From assembly GCA_900472395.1 (NCBI GenBank), contig UCHV01000014.1, positions 248,001 through 312,000 of the forward strand: a stretch of 64,000 bases of DNA. The letters run 5' to 3'. Below the pieces are notes generated by a model. It was not told where the DNA came from. It ran no database searches and saw nothing but the letters and a program-made list of their open reading frames with translations. This DNA is from Hyphomicrobiales bacterium. GTDB lineage: Bacteria; Pseudomonadota; Alphaproteobacteria; Rhizobiales; Rhizobiaceae. Positions 45,862-54,742 of the stretch are shown piece by piece. The first letter of the stretch is position 1; the number at the start of each line of letters is the position of its first letter. A program made the position numbers and the translations under genes.

Positions 45862-46626
45862 TCAGCGGTCGCCAAGCGTCAGCTCGGCCACGAAATCATA
45901 GGCATCGCCCCGGTAAAGGGAGCGTGTGAACTCCACCACCCGGCCGGAACCGAGATAGGAAATACGTTCGATCGACAGACCCGCCGCGCCGACCGGCATC
46001 TGCAACAGGCCTGCATCCGGGTTCTTGACGTTGCAGGCGGAAATGCGCTGGATGGCGCGCACCGGCCGAGTGCCGGTCTTTTCCAGTTCCGCATAAAGCG
46101 AGGTGGTGACACAGTTCGGCTCGGGCAGGAATTCGGACGACAGGCTGGCGCGTTCGATGGCAAGCGGCATGTCGTTGGCAATGCGCAGGCGGCCGATACG
46201 GGCAACCAGCGTGCCCGGTGCCAGGCCCAGCATGACGCTTTCTTCCGGCGAAGGATGATAAAGACCCCGCTCCAGCCATTCCGAGCGGGTAACAAGGCCG
46301 CGGCGGGCCATATCCTCGGTAAAGGAGGTGAGGTGCGAAAGCGGCTGCTCGACCCGCGAAACCGGCTTGACCACAAAGGTGCCGGAGCCATGGCGACGCA
46401 TAAGAAGCCCGTCCTTCACCAGATCGTCCACCGCCTTGCGCACGGTGACGCGGCTGACACTGGCATAATCGGCAAGATCGCGTTCGGCGGGAAGGGCGGC
46501 GCCATGGGCAAGTCGTCCGGTGCGGATGGCATCTTCCAAGGTCTGGCGCAGTTTCAGATAAAGCGGGCCGGCGCTTGCCGCCTGAAAACCGTCGAGCGGC
46601 AGGATGACGGACAGCGCCTCGCTCAT
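45862..46626 (-). CDS. GntR/HutC-type transcriptional regulator of the amino-sugar locus
   Basis: A 254-residue regulator. The N-terminal winged helix (LPAERDLADYASVSRVTVRK then GLLMRRHGSGTFV) is of the GntR class, and the C-terminal UTRA ligand domain spans about residues 95-245. UTRA regulators such as NagR/YvoA and DasR sense GlcNAc-6P or GlcN-6P. ATG 46626 overlaps the kinase gene stop by one base (TGATG). The TTGGTA repeat sites at 47533-47553 and 47677-47698 are its likely operators. Confidence 0.9.
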   Translation of the reverse strand: MSEALSVILPLDGFQAASAGPLYLKLRQTLEDAIRTGRLAHGAALPAERDLADYASVSRVTVRKAVDDLVKDGLLMRRHGSGTFVVKPVSRVEQPLSHLTSFTEDMARRGLVTRSEWLERGLYHPSPEESVMLGLAPGTLVARIGRLRIANDMPLAIERASLSSEFLPEPNCVTTSLYAELEKTGTRPVRAIQRISACNVKNPDAGLLQMPVGAAGLSIERISYLGSGRVVEFTRSLYRGDAYDFVAELTLGDR

Positions 46627-47513
46627 CACCGCGGCTCCACATCTGTGAGCAATTCGGCCGCGGCCAATGCAACCGCACCCGTCAGAGCATCGGCAAGCGG
46701 CTCCGACAGGCGGATGCGATGGCGTTCGGCGAGATAGGTCGGGTAGAGCGATGCGAGACCTCCAAGCAGGCAGAGCCTCCCTTTGCCACGCAAGACTTCG
46801 GCCACGGCATCCAGCGCGGCATCCACCTCGGCGGCAGCGGCATGAAGGATGCGCAAAGCTGCTTCATCGCCCCGCTCGGCGGCAAAAAACACCCGTGGCG
46901 CATAACGACCGAATTCACCAGGGCTGGCCTTGCGGGCAAATTCGACCACCTGTGTCGGCTCGCTTCCAAATTCGGCCAGGAGTTCGGCGGAAAGCGGCGT
47001 CATCGGCCGGACACGATCATGGGCAAGCAGGCATTCCTGAAGCGCCGCATGGCCGAGACGTGCGCCTCCGCCGAGATCGCTGACCTGAAACCCCCAGCCG
47101 CCAATCGACGTCATTTCATTTCCGTGACGCGCAAGGCAGATCGTTCCGGTGCCGAGAATGACGATCGCGCCTTCTTCGCTGCCGATGGCACCCTGCAATG
47201 CGATCAAACCGTCATTGACGATTTTCGAGCGCCTGAATGGCAGGCGAGCCAACACATAGTTGACCGCATCACCGACGTTGTTTCCGGCAAGGCCGAGTGT
47301 GGCGGAAGACGATCTGACCAGATCCTCCGGCAGCCCCGCATCACGAAACGCCAGACGGGCGGCCTCATCGATATGGCGCAAGGCATTGTCCGGATCGGAC
47401 AGGATGTTGGAAGCACCGCTTTTGCCGCGACCGAGAATGCGGCCGTCCGCATCCGCCACAGCCGCGCGGCAACTGGTTCCTCCACCATCGATCCCGAGAA
47501 TGTAGTCCGGCAT
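46626..47513 (-). CDS. BadF/BadG-type ATPase, probable N-acetylglucosamine/glucosamine kinase
   Basis: A 295-residue sugar kinase of the ASKHA fold. The phosphate-1 motif is YILGIDGGGTSCRAAVADAD, the phosphate-2 region VILGTGTICLARHG, and the adenosine motif LCLLGGLASLYPTYL. BadF-type proteins next to nagA are usually N-acetylglucosamine or N-acetylmuramate kinases, which would generate the sugar-6-phosphates used by NagA and MurQ. GGAGG lies five bases before ATG 47513. It is first gene of the minus-strand operon. Confidence 0.87.
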   Translation of the reverse strand: MPDYILGIDGGGTSCRAAVADADGRILGRGKSGASNILSDPDNALRHIDEAARLAFRDAGLPEDLVRSSSATLGLAGNNVGDAVNYVLARLPFRRSKIVNDGLIALQGAIGSEEGAIVILGTGTICLARHGNEMTSIGGWGFQVSDLGGGARLGHAALQECLLAHDRVRPMTPLSAELLAEFGSEPTQVVEFARKASPGEFGRYAPRVFFAAERGDEAALRILHAAAAEVDAALDAVAEVLRGKGRLCLLGGLASLYPTYLAERHRIRLSEPLADALTGAVALAAAELLTDVEPR

Positions 47514-47532
47514 ATGCACCTCCGATCAAAAC

Positions 47533-47553
47533 AATACCAAAAAAGTACCAATA
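47533..47553 (-). promoter_or_regulatory. Candidate GntR operator upstream of the kinase-gntR-SIS-nagA operon
   Basis: On the minus strand TATTGGTACTTTTTTGGTAT contains two direct TTGGTA repeats spaced 11 bases apart (47546-47551 and 47535-47540), about one helix turn. It lies 20 bases before the kinase start, close to its ribosome binding site. It is nearly identical, in opposite orientation, to the site at 47677-47698. Confidence 0.7.
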
Positions 47554-47676
47554 GCCAAGGCCGATTTGCAATACGCATATCTTATCGCTCGCAATCGTTT
47601 GAATTAAAACTATATTTTCACGAAATCGGCTTCGGACAGCTGCTCAACTTGTACGATCGTTAATTTGTATCTGGAC

Positions 47677-47698
47677 AATTGGTATTTTTTTGGCATCA
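47677..47698 (+). promoter_or_regulatory. Candidate GntR operator upstream of murQ
   Basis: AATTGGTATTTTTTTGGCAT on the plus strand has TTGGTA (47679-47684) and TTGGCA (47690-47695) 11 bases apart, separated by a T run. It lies just before the murQ ribosome binding site, mirroring the site on the other side of the divergent region. Confidence 0.7.
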
Positions 47699-47720
47699 TT
47701 TCCGCCGAGGGAGAAATCGG

Positions 47721-48611
47721 ATGAGCAAAAATGCCACCGAAGCCAGACATGACAATGCAATCGGGCTCGATCAGCTGGAGCCGTCGGTTGTCTTGCGGAT
47801 GCTCGCGGACGGCCAACAGGCCGCCGCACGGACTGTGACCGAGGCCATTCCCGCGATTGCGGCTGCAGCCGAACTGGCGACCGTTGCGCTGCGCAATGGC
47901 GGCAGGCTTATCTATGTGGGCGCCGGCAGTTCCGGCCTGATGGCCATGGCCGACGCACTCGAACTGCCGGGTACCTATGGCATTGCCCGCGAACGGATCA
48001 TGGTCCTGATGGCCGGCGGCATAACCGGCCTCACCGATCTGGCCGGTGGGCCGGAAGACGATGTCGCTCTGGCCGAGCGAGATGCCGCTTCCATTGCCGC
48101 CAATGACTGTGTGATCTGCGTCACCGCCAGCGGCTCGACACCCTATTCTCTTGCCATTGCCAGGATCGCCAGATTGCGTGGCGCAAAGGTGATCGGCCTT
48201 GCCAATAACGCCGGCGCGCCCCTGTTCGATGTGGCGGATGTGGCCGTTCTTCTTGCGACGCCGCCGGAAGTCGTGGCCGGCTCGACACGCATGGGGGCAG
48301 GTACTGCCCAGAAGATCGCCTTCAACATGCTGTCGACGCTGACGGCCATCAAGCTCGGTCATGTGCATGACGGACACATGGTGGATGTACGCGCCGACAA
48401 TGAAAAGCTGCGCATCCGCGCCACCCGTATCGTTGCCGAAATTGCCGGCATCGACATGGATGCAGCCGGTGAACGGATGCGACATGCCGATGGTTCGGTG
48501 AAAGTCGCGGTCCTGCTGGCGGCCGGCGCGGAAAATGCAAAAGCCGCACAAGCGGCACTTGCCCGTTCGGGGCAGGTCCTGCGGCAGGCTCTTGCCGAGT
48601 TCGAAAAATAA
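47721..48611 (+). CDS. murQ: N-acetylmuramic acid 6-phosphate etherase
   Basis: A 296-residue SIS-domain lyase that cleaves the lactyl ether of MurNAc-6-phosphate to give GlcNAc-6-phosphate and lactate. GGRLIYVGAGSSGLMAMADA, ICVTASGSTPYSLA and the family signature GSTRMGAGTAQKIAFNMLST are present. GAGGGAGAA precedes ATG 47721; 14 upstream codons in frame run through the operator and are not coding. It feeds NagA, encoded divergently. Confidence 0.95.
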   Translation: MSKNATEARHDNAIGLDQLEPSVVLRMLADGQQAAARTVTEAIPAIAAAAELATVALRNGGRLIYVGAGSSGLMAMADALELPGTYGIARERIMVLMAGGITGLTDLAGGPEDDVALAERDAASIAANDCVICVTASGSTPYSLAIARIARLRGAKVIGLANNAGAPLFDVADVAVLLATPPEVVAGSTRMGAGTAQKIAFNMLSTLTAIKLGHVHDGHMVDVRADNEKLRIRATRIVAEIAGIDMDAAGERMRHADGSVKVAVLLAAGAENAKAAQAALARSGQVLRQALAEFEK

Positions 48612-48661
48612 AAACCGGGAACTGAAAACGCGCCCGCGGGCGCAACAACTGGGAGAACGTC

Positions 48662-49927
48662 ATGACCCGCATGCTGAAAGGTTTGATGCTTGCCACGACC
48701 GTGCTGGTGCCTTCGGCGCTGGCAGGTGTCGCCAACGCTGCCGATACCGCGCTGACCATCGAAAGCTGGCGCAACGACGACCTGTCGATCTGGCAGGAAA
48801 AACTCATTCCCGCCTTCGAGGCGAAGAACCCTGGCATCAAGGTGACTTTCGCACCGATGGCGCCGACCGAATACAATTCCGCCGTCAACGCCAAGCTGGA
48901 AGCCGGCACCGCGGGCGATCTCATCACCTGCCGTCCGTTCGACCTGTCGCTTGCCATGTTTGAAAAAGGCCAGTTGGCGCCCTTGAGCGATCTCGACGGC
49001 ATCAAGAACTTTTCCGACACGGCAAAGTCTGCGTGGACCACGGACGACGGCAAGACCACATTCTGCGTGCCGATGGCATCGGTCATTCACGGTTTTATCT
49101 ACAACAGGAAGATTTTCTCGGACCTGAAGCTTGAAGTGCCCAAAACCGAGGACGCGTTCTTCGCGCTTCTGGACAAGATCAAGGCAGATGGAAACTATAC
49201 GCCTCTGGCCATGGGCACCAAGGATCAGTGGGAAGCCGCGACCATGGGTTATTACAATATCGGCCCGAATGACTGGAAGGGCGAGGAAGGCCGCAAGGCT
49301 TTGATCGCAGGCACCCAGAAGCTGACCGATGCCGACTGGGTCGAGCCCTACAAGACGCTTGCCAAGTGGAAGCCATATCTCGGTGACGGCTTTGAAGCCC
49401 AGACCTATCCGGACAGCCAGAACCTCTTCACGCTTGGCCGTGCGGCTATCTATCCGGCCGGTTCCTGGGAAATCGCACCGTTCAAGGCACAGGCCGATTT
49501 CGAAATGGGCGCCTTCCCGCCACCGGTGAAAAAGGCCGGCGATACCTGCTACATTTCCGACCATAACGACATCGGCATAGGTCTCAACGCCAAGGGCAAG
49601 AACCCGGAAGCGGCGAAGAAATTCCTCGCCTGGGTCGCCTCGCCTGAATTCGCCACGCTTTACGCCAACGCGCTGCCGGGCTTCTTCAGCCTCAACTCGA
49701 CGGCGGTGAAGATGGAAGACCCGCTTGCGCAGGAATTCGTTTCGTGGCGCCAGAATTGCAAACCGACCATCCGCCCGAGCGCTGCGATCGTCGGCCGCGG
49801 CAAGCCGAACCTCGATCTGGAAATGTGGCGTGTATCGGCAAACGTGATCAATGGCACGCAGACGCCTGAACAGGCAGCCGAAGAGACCCAGAAGGGTCTG
49901 GACAGCTGGTACAAGCCGGCGAAGTGA
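48662..49927 (+). CDS. ABC sugar transporter, periplasmic binding protein
   Basis: A 421-residue family 1 extracellular solute-binding protein. A signal peptide (GLMLATTVLVPSALAGVANA) is followed by TIESWRNDDLSIWQEKLIPA, typical of oligosaccharide-binding proteins, and by GRAAIYPAGSWEIAPFKAQA near the hinge. Given the locus it probably binds GlcNAc, MurNAc or small cell-wall or chitin saccharides, but the ligand cannot be read from sequence. It begins 50 bases after murQ. Confidence 0.9.
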   Translation: MTRMLKGLMLATTVLVPSALAGVANAADTALTIESWRNDDLSIWQEKLIPAFEAKNPGIKVTFAPMAPTEYNSAVNAKLEAGTAGDLITCRPFDLSLAMFEKGQLAPLSDLDGIKNFSDTAKSAWTTDDGKTTFCVPMASVIHGFIYNRKIFSDLKLEVPKTEDAFFALLDKIKADGNYTPLAMGTKDQWEAATMGYYNIGPNDWKGEEGRKALIAGTQKLTDADWVEPYKTLAKWKPYLGDGFEAQTYPDSQNLFTLGRAAIYPAGSWEIAPFKAQADFEMGAFPPPVKKAGDTCYISDHNDIGIGLNAKGKNPEAAKKFLAWVASPEFATLYANALPGFFSLNSTAVKMEDPLAQEFVSWRQNCKPTIRPSAAIVGRGKPNLDLEMWRVSANVINGTQTPEQAAEETQKGLDSWYKPAK

Positions 49928-49942
49928 GCTGAGTGACGTTGC

Positions 49943-49966
49943 GGAGGCTGGTAACCAGCCTCCTTT
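49943..49966 (+). terminator. Hairpin after the binding-protein gene
   Basis: GGAGGCTGG-TAA-CCAGCCTCC with TTT after it, 15 bases past the stop. Such a hairpin between binding protein and permease genes commonly protects the upstream mRNA or partly ends it, allowing more binding protein than permease. Confidence 0.65.
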
Positions 49967-49998
49967 GCAACCTTCGACAAGGCCCACAAACCTCTCGG

Positions 49999-50031
49999 TC
50001 GTCATCCTCACCACGAGGATGGGGATGACGA
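49999..50031. repeat. Short palindromic element before the permease gene
   Basis: TCGTCATCC and GGATGACGA pair as outer arms. CATCCTC and GAGGATG form a competing inner hairpin. It resembles dispersed rhizobial GTCATCCTC/GAGGATGAC elements. Confidence 0.5.
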
Positions 50032-50058
50032 CTCGAATGCAAACGTAGAGTTCCCTTC

Positions 50059-51009
50059 ATGAGCGACATCGACACAGCCGATCCTGCGATCGCTCCGATC
50101 AAGCGACCCACACGCTGGCATATCGCGGTATTTCTGGCGCCGGCAGTGCTCGTCTATACGGCGATCATGATCCTGCCGCTGATCGAGACGTTACGGCTGT
50201 CGCTTTATAATCTCGTCGAGGGCCAGACGGTATTTGTCGGCCTTTCCAACTTTATCACGCTGTTTTCCGATCCGCGGCTTTCGGCCAGTTTCTGGAATGC
50301 CCTCGGCAACAACCTGATTTTTTTCGTCATCCACATGGCCGTGCAGAACCCGCTGGGCATCGCGCTCGCGGCCATGTTGTCGATACCGAAACTCAGGTTC
50401 GCCACCTTCTATCGCACCGCCATCTTTGTGCCGACGCTGCTCTCCTTTGTCATCGTCGGCTTCATCTGGAAACTCATTCTCTCGCCAATCTGGGGCATCG
50501 CGCCCGGCATGATGGATTGGGTGGGGTTGAAATGGGCGTTCGCACCCTGGCTTGGCAAACCGGACAGCGCGCTGATTGCCGTATCGCTGATTTCCGTCTG
50601 GCAATATGTCGGCATTCCAATGATGCTGATCTACGCTGCGCTTCTCAATATTCCGGAGGAAGTGCTGGAAGCCGCCGAATGCGACGGCATTACCGGCTGG
50701 AGCCAGTTCTGGAAGATCAAGCTGCCGCTGATCCTGCCGTCGATCGGGATCATCTCGATCCTCACCTTTGTCGGCAATTTCAACGCTTTCGACCTGATTT
50801 ACACCGTGCAGGGCGCGCTTGCCGGCCCAGATGGCTCCACCGATATTCTGGGCACCCTGCTCTACCGCACCTTTTTCGGTTTCCAGAACCAGATGGGCGA
50901 CCGCTCCATGGGCGCAACCATTGCAACGGTGATGTTCCTGATCATCCTTGCAGGCGTTTCGCTTTATCTCTTCGTCATCCAGCGGCGCATGCGCCGTTAC
51001 CAGTTCTAG
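50059..51009 (+). CDS. ABC sugar transporter permease 1 (MalF-like)
   Basis: A 316-residue inner-membrane permease with six predicted helices. The cytoplasmic EAA loop EAAECDGITGWSQFWKIKLP contacts the ATPase, in the position expected for sugar permeases of the CUT1 class. The N-terminal WHIAVFLAPAVLVYTAIMIL is the first helix. It pairs with the next gene, 15 bases downstream. Confidence 0.92.
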   Translation: MSDIDTADPAIAPIKRPTRWHIAVFLAPAVLVYTAIMILPLIETLRLSLYNLVEGQTVFVGLSNFITLFSDPRLSASFWNALGNNLIFFVIHMAVQNPLGIALAAMLSIPKLRFATFYRTAIFVPTLLSFVIVGFIWKLILSPIWGIAPGMMDWVGLKWAFAPWLGKPDSALIAVSLISVWQYVGIPMMLIYAALLNIPEEVLEAAECDGITGWSQFWKIKLPLILPSIGIISILTFVGNFNAFDLIYTVQGALAGPDGSTDILGTLLYRTFFGFQNQMGDRSMGATIATVMFLIILAGVSLYLFVIQRRMRRYQF

Positions 51010-51024
51010 AGGGGAGACCGAGAT

Positions 51025-51864
51025 ATGGCCAAGGCGCGCACCTCTTTTGTCCGCAGCGGACTGATCCATGCGGCTCTGATCAGCTATACGCTGATTGCGC
51101 TCTTTCCAGTATTCCTGACGCTGGTCAACTCGTTCAAGAGCCGCAATTCGATCTTCCGTGATCCGATGGCGATCCCGACGCCCTCCACCTTCGACCTCGT
51201 CGGTTATCAGACGGTGCTGGCCCAGGGCGACTTCTTCGGTTATTTCCAGAACAGCCTGATCGTAACCGTTCTTTCGATCGCTCTCGTCTTGCTCTTCGGC
51301 GCGATGGCGGCGTTTGCGCTCTCCGAATATCGCTTTCGCGGCAACCTGCTGATGGGGCTTTATCTGGCTCTCGGCATCATGATCCCGATCCGGCTTGGCA
51401 CCGTCGCCATCCTGCAAGGCATGGTGGCCGCCGGTCTCGTCAACACTCTGACGGCGCTGGTTCTGGTCTATACGGCGCAAGGATTGCCGCTCGCCATCTT
51501 CATCCTCTCGGAATTCATGCGCACCGTTTCCGATGACCTGAAAAACGCCGGGCGGATCGACGGGCTGTCGGAATATGCAATCTTCTTTCGCCTCGTCCTG
51601 CCGCTGGTGCGCCCGGCCATGGCGACAGTTGCCGTCTTCACCATGATCCCGATCTGGAACGACCTGTGGTTCCCGCTGATCCTTGCGCCCGGCGAGGAAA
51701 CCAAGACGGTAACTTTGGGTGCGCAAATGTTCATCGGCCAGTTCGTGACCAACTGGAATGCGGTCCTCTCCGCCCTGTCGCTCGCCATCCTGCCGGTTCT
51801 GGTTCTTTACGTCATCTTCTCACGCCAGCTGATCCGCGGCATCACCTCGGGAGCCGTCAAATGA
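51025..51864 (+). CDS. ABC sugar transporter permease 2 (MalG-like)
   Basis: A 279-residue permease with six helices and the EAA-type loop KNAGRIDGLSEYAIFFRLVL. The N-terminal segment FPVFLTLVNSFKSRNSIF and the region AFALSEYRFRG are typical of MalG-type CUT1 permeases. The stop overlaps the next gene's start as ATGA. Confidence 0.92.
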   Translation: MAKARTSFVRSGLIHAALISYTLIALFPVFLTLVNSFKSRNSIFRDPMAIPTPSTFDLVGYQTVLAQGDFFGYFQNSLIVTVLSIALVLLFGAMAAFALSEYRFRGNLLMGLYLALGIMIPIRLGTVAILQGMVAAGLVNTLTALVLVYTAQGLPLAIFILSEFMRTVSDDLKNAGRIDGLSEYAIFFRLVLPLVRPAMATVAVFTMIPIWNDLWFPLILAPGEETKTVTLGAQMFIGQFVTNWNAVLSALSLAILPVLVLYVIFSRQLIRGITSGAVK

Positions 51865-52922
51865 CTTCCAATACGCCCCTTCGCGTGCTTGTCGCCGGCC
51901 TTGGCAATATGGGCCGCAGCCATGCCCTCGCCTACCACAACAATCCGGGCTTCAAGATTGTCGGCCTTGTGAACCGCAGCACACCGGACCTGCCGGCGGA
52001 ACTCGCAACATATCCGCTATCCGACGACTTCGAGGCGGCACTTGCCGAATTGAAACCGGACATCTGCTCGATCAATACCTATTCCGACAGCCATGCCGAC
52101 TATGCCATCAAGGCATTCGAGGCCGGTGCTCACGTATTTCTGGAAAAGCCGCTGGCGACGACGGTGGCCGATGCAGAGCGCGTGGTCGCTGCCGCAAAGG
52201 CGGCGAGCCGACAGCTGGTGATCGGTTACATCCTGCGCCATCACCCTTCGTGGATACGCCTGATCGCGGAGGCAAGAAAACTCGGGCCGCCTTTTGTGTT
52301 CCGGATGAACCTCAACCAGCAATCCACCGGCGCGCATTGGGGCGTACACAAGGCGCTGATGCAGACGACCTCGCCGATCGTCGATTGCGGCGTGCATTAT
52401 CTCGACGTCATGTGCCAGATTACCGATGCACGCGCCGTCGAAGTGCGCGGCATGGGGTTGCGCATGTCGCAAGAGATTGCGCCCGACATGTATAATTACG
52501 GACACCTGCAGGTCTTGTTCGAGGATGGTTCGGTCGGCTGGTACGAGGCCGGATGGGGTCCGATGATGTCGGAGACGGCATTTTTCGTGAAGGACGTGAT
52601 GTCGCCAAATGGTTCGGTATCGATCCGCGTCGACGAGAATGCCAGATCGGCCGATATCGACACACATACAAAAACCTCCGTCATTCGCGTGCATCGTGCT
52701 GAAACCGGGCCGGACGGCGGTTTCCTGACGCCCGACGAGGATCTCGCGATGGAAGGCGAGCCCGGCCATCAGCAACTCTGCGACCTGGAACAGGCCTATG
52801 TGCTGAAGGCAATCCGCGAGGGCATCGATCTGACGCGGCATATGGATGATGCCGTGCAATCGCTGCGCATCGCGCTGGCGGCCGACGAAAGCGTGCGCAC
52901 CGGTTTAGCCGTGCGCCTTTGA
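51861..52922 (+). CDS. Gfo/Idh/MocA family oxidoreductase
   Basis: A 353-residue NAD(P)-dependent sugar oxidoreductase. The Rossmann motif is VLVAGLGNMGRSHALAYHNN, and the family EKP motif is HVFLEKPLATTVADAE. The catalytic region includes PIVDCGVHYLDVMCQ. It is embedded between permease and ATPase genes of the importer, so it probably modifies the imported sugar, for example by oxidation or epimerisation. No NagA/MurQ pathway step obviously requires it, which suggests the importer's substrate is not plain GlcNAc. Confidence 0.9.
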   Translation: MTSNTPLRVLVAGLGNMGRSHALAYHNNPGFKIVGLVNRSTPDLPAELATYPLSDDFEAALAELKPDICSINTYSDSHADYAIKAFEAGAHVFLEKPLATTVADAERVVAAAKAASRQLVIGYILRHHPSWIRLIAEARKLGPPFVFRMNLNQQSTGAHWGVHKALMQTTSPIVDCGVHYLDVMCQITDARAVEVRGMGLRMSQEIAPDMYNYGHLQVLFEDGSVGWYEAGWGPMMSETAFFVKDVMSPNGSVSIRVDENARSADIDTHTKTSVIRVHRAETGPDGGFLTPDEDLAMEGEPGHQQLCDLEQAYVLKAIREGIDLTRHMDDAVQSLRIALAADESVRTGLAVRL

Positions 52923-52944
52923 GACCACGTGAAGGAAAAAGCTC

Positions 52945-53946
52945 TTGGGTTCTCTGAAACTGACATCCATCACCAAAGCCTTTGGCAATCACGAAGTGCT
53001 CAAGGGCATCGATCTTGCGGTCGAAGACGGCGAGTTCGTGATCTTCGTCGGCCCCTCCGGCTGCGGGAAATCCACGCTTTTGCGGGTGATCGCGGGCCTT
53101 GAGGATGCCTCGAGTGGCAGCGTGCAGATCGATGGCGAAGAAGTCGCCACCGTGCCCCCGGCCAAACGCGGCATCGCCATGGTCTTCCAATCCTACGCGC
53201 TTTATCCTCATCTGACGGTGAAGGACAATATGGGCCTGGGCCTGAAGCAGGCCGGCACCGCGAAGGACGAAATCGAGACACGCGTCGGGGAGGCTTCGCG
53301 CATGCTGTCGCTCGGGCCCTATCTGGCTCGGCGTCCGGCAGAACTTTCCGGCGGTCAGCGCCAGCGTGTCGCCATCGGCCGCGCCATCGTGCGCGAGCCA
53401 AAACTGTTTCTGTTCGATGAACCGCTCTCCAACCTCGATGCGGCACTGCGCGTGCAGACACGCCTGGAGATCGCCCGCCTGCACAAGCAGCTGAAGGCGA
53501 CGATGATTTACGTCACCCACGACCAGGTGGAGGCGATGACGCTGGCAGACAAGATCGTGGTGCTCAATGCCGGCGCGATCGAGCAGATCGGTTCGCCGAT
53601 GGAGCTTTACAACAAACCGGCCAATACATTTGTGGCCGGCTTTATCGGCTCGCCGCAGATGAATTTTATCGAGGCCGGCCGACTGGGTGATACACAGACC
53701 AAGACCATCGGCATCCGTCCCGAACATATCGGGCTTTCACGCGAGAGCGGTGACTGGAAGGCCAAGGTCGTCCATGCCGAACATCTCGGCGCGGACACTA
53801 TTCTCTATCTGGAGAGCGAAGCAACGGGCCTTCTGACCGTGCGCCTGTTCGGTGAACACCGTTATGCGGCCGATGACATCGTTTTTGCGACACCGGACAA
53901 AAGCCGCCTGCACCGCTTCGGCGCCGACGACAGGGCAATTGCCTGA
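52945..53946 (+). CDS. ABC sugar transporter ATP-binding protein (UgpC/MalK type)
   Basis: A 333-residue ATPase. Walker A is [14 protein letters not shown]-loop VFQSYALYP, signature [16 protein letters not shown], Walker [13 protein letters not shown] and switch [14 protein letters not shown]. The C-terminal TOBE/MalK-type regulatory domain follows from residue about 235. It starts with TTG at 52945, eight bases after GAAGGA. It completes the importer encoded from 48662. Confidence 0.93.
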   Translation: MGSLKLTSITKAFGNHEVLKGIDLAVEDGEFVIFVGPSGCGKSTLLRVIAGLEDASSGSVQIDGEEVATVPPAKRGIAMVFQSYALYPHLTVKDNMGLGLKQAGTAKDEIETRVGEASRMLSLGPYLARRPAELSGGQRQRVAIGRAIVREPKLFLFDEPLSNLDAALRVQTRLEIARLHKQLKATMIYVTHDQVEAMTLADKIVVLNAGAIEQIGSPMELYNKPANTFVAGFIGSPQMNFIEAGRLGDTQTKTIGIRPEHIGLSRESGDWKAKVVHAEHLGADTILYLESEATGLLTVRLFGEHRYAADDIVFATPDKSRLHRFGADDRAIA

Positions 53947-54008
53947 CCGCGGACTTGCCGAGGGCCACAGGCAGGCCGATATCCCTGCCGGTGATGAAGC
54001 GGTGAGAC

Positions 54009-54560
54009 ATGGTGGACCTGCAGGAGTTTTTCGACCGATCGTCGGTCGAGGTGGCGCGCGACCTGATCGGCGCCGAACTGGTGTTTTCCGGTGCCGGCGG
54101 CGTGATCGTCGAGACGGAGGCCTATGAGCCGGATGACCCGGCATCCCACAGCTTTCGGGGCATGACGCCGCGGACCCGCACCATGTTCGGCCCGCCGGCT
54201 CATGCCTATGTCTACCGGTCCTACGGCATTCATTGGTGCCTAAACTTCGTATGCAGGCCCGGCAGCGCCGTATTGATCCGGGCATTGCAGCCCACAAGCG
54301 GTCTGGCGGAAATGGAAGCAAGGCGTGGCAAGGCGGATCCGCTGCTTCTCTGTTCCGGACCCGGACGCCTCTGCCAGGCACTTGCCATTAGCATCGAACA
54401 GGATGGCCTTCCGCTCCAGCAACCGCCCTTTGCAATCACCTTTCCCGAAATCGCACCCATCGTTTCGGTTGGCCAGCGTATTGGCATAACCAAAGCTATC
54501 GATTTGCCCTGGCGTTTCGGCCTGCGCGACAGTACGCATGTCAGCCGCAAGTTTCGCTGA
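54009..54560 (+). CDS. DNA-3-methyladenine glycosylase (AAG/MPG type)
   Basis: A 183-residue base-excision repair enzyme of the AAG family. VARDLIGAELVF, the catalytic Glu in VETEAYEPDDPASHSFRGMT and MFGPPAHAYVYRSYGIHWCL are conserved, as is SGPGRLCQALAI. It removes alkylated purines. It lies 62 bases after the sugar ATPase gene on the same strand but is functionally unrelated. Confidence 0.93.
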   Translation: MVDLQEFFDRSSVEVARDLIGAELVFSGAGGVIVETEAYEPDDPASHSFRGMTPRTRTMFGPPAHAYVYRSYGIHWCLNFVCRPGSAVLIRALQPTSGLAEMEARRGKADPLLLCSGPGRLCQALAISIEQDGLPLQQPPFAITFPEIAPIVSVGQRIGITKAIDLPWRFGLRDSTHVSRKFR

Positions 54561-54663
54561 CCGATTTGGCGGCGCCCTACTCGCTATCGATGTATTGCCA
54601 CTTATCCAAGCAAGCGATGTTGTTACGTTATGGGAATTTTACCCGCTTTATACCGAATAAAAC

Positions 54664-54690
54664 ACAGTAGTTAAATCGATCAACTACTGT
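54664..54690. promoter_or_regulatory. 9-9-9 palindrome upstream of the MarR-type gene, candidate operator
   Basis: ACAGTAGTT and AACTACTGT are a perfect inverted repeat with a nine-base spacer that itself contains ATCGAT. It lies 52 bases before the regulator's start in an AT-rich promoter region, a position typical of autoregulation. Confidence 0.65.
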
Positions 54691-54742
54691 ATTTTCGCAA
54701 AACTTAATGCGATATTCCGCGCAAGCTGCGTGGAGAGTTTCA

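Noticed and set aside
48359..50014. A 551-codon minus-strand frame opposite murQ and the sugar-binding protein gene.
   Set aside because: It crosses two clearly conserved genes and has no recognisable domain.
50191..51726. A 511-codon minus-strand frame opposite the two permease genes.
   Set aside because: Antisense of hydrophobic permease codons produces charged, Gln/Arg/His-rich sequence; no family features.
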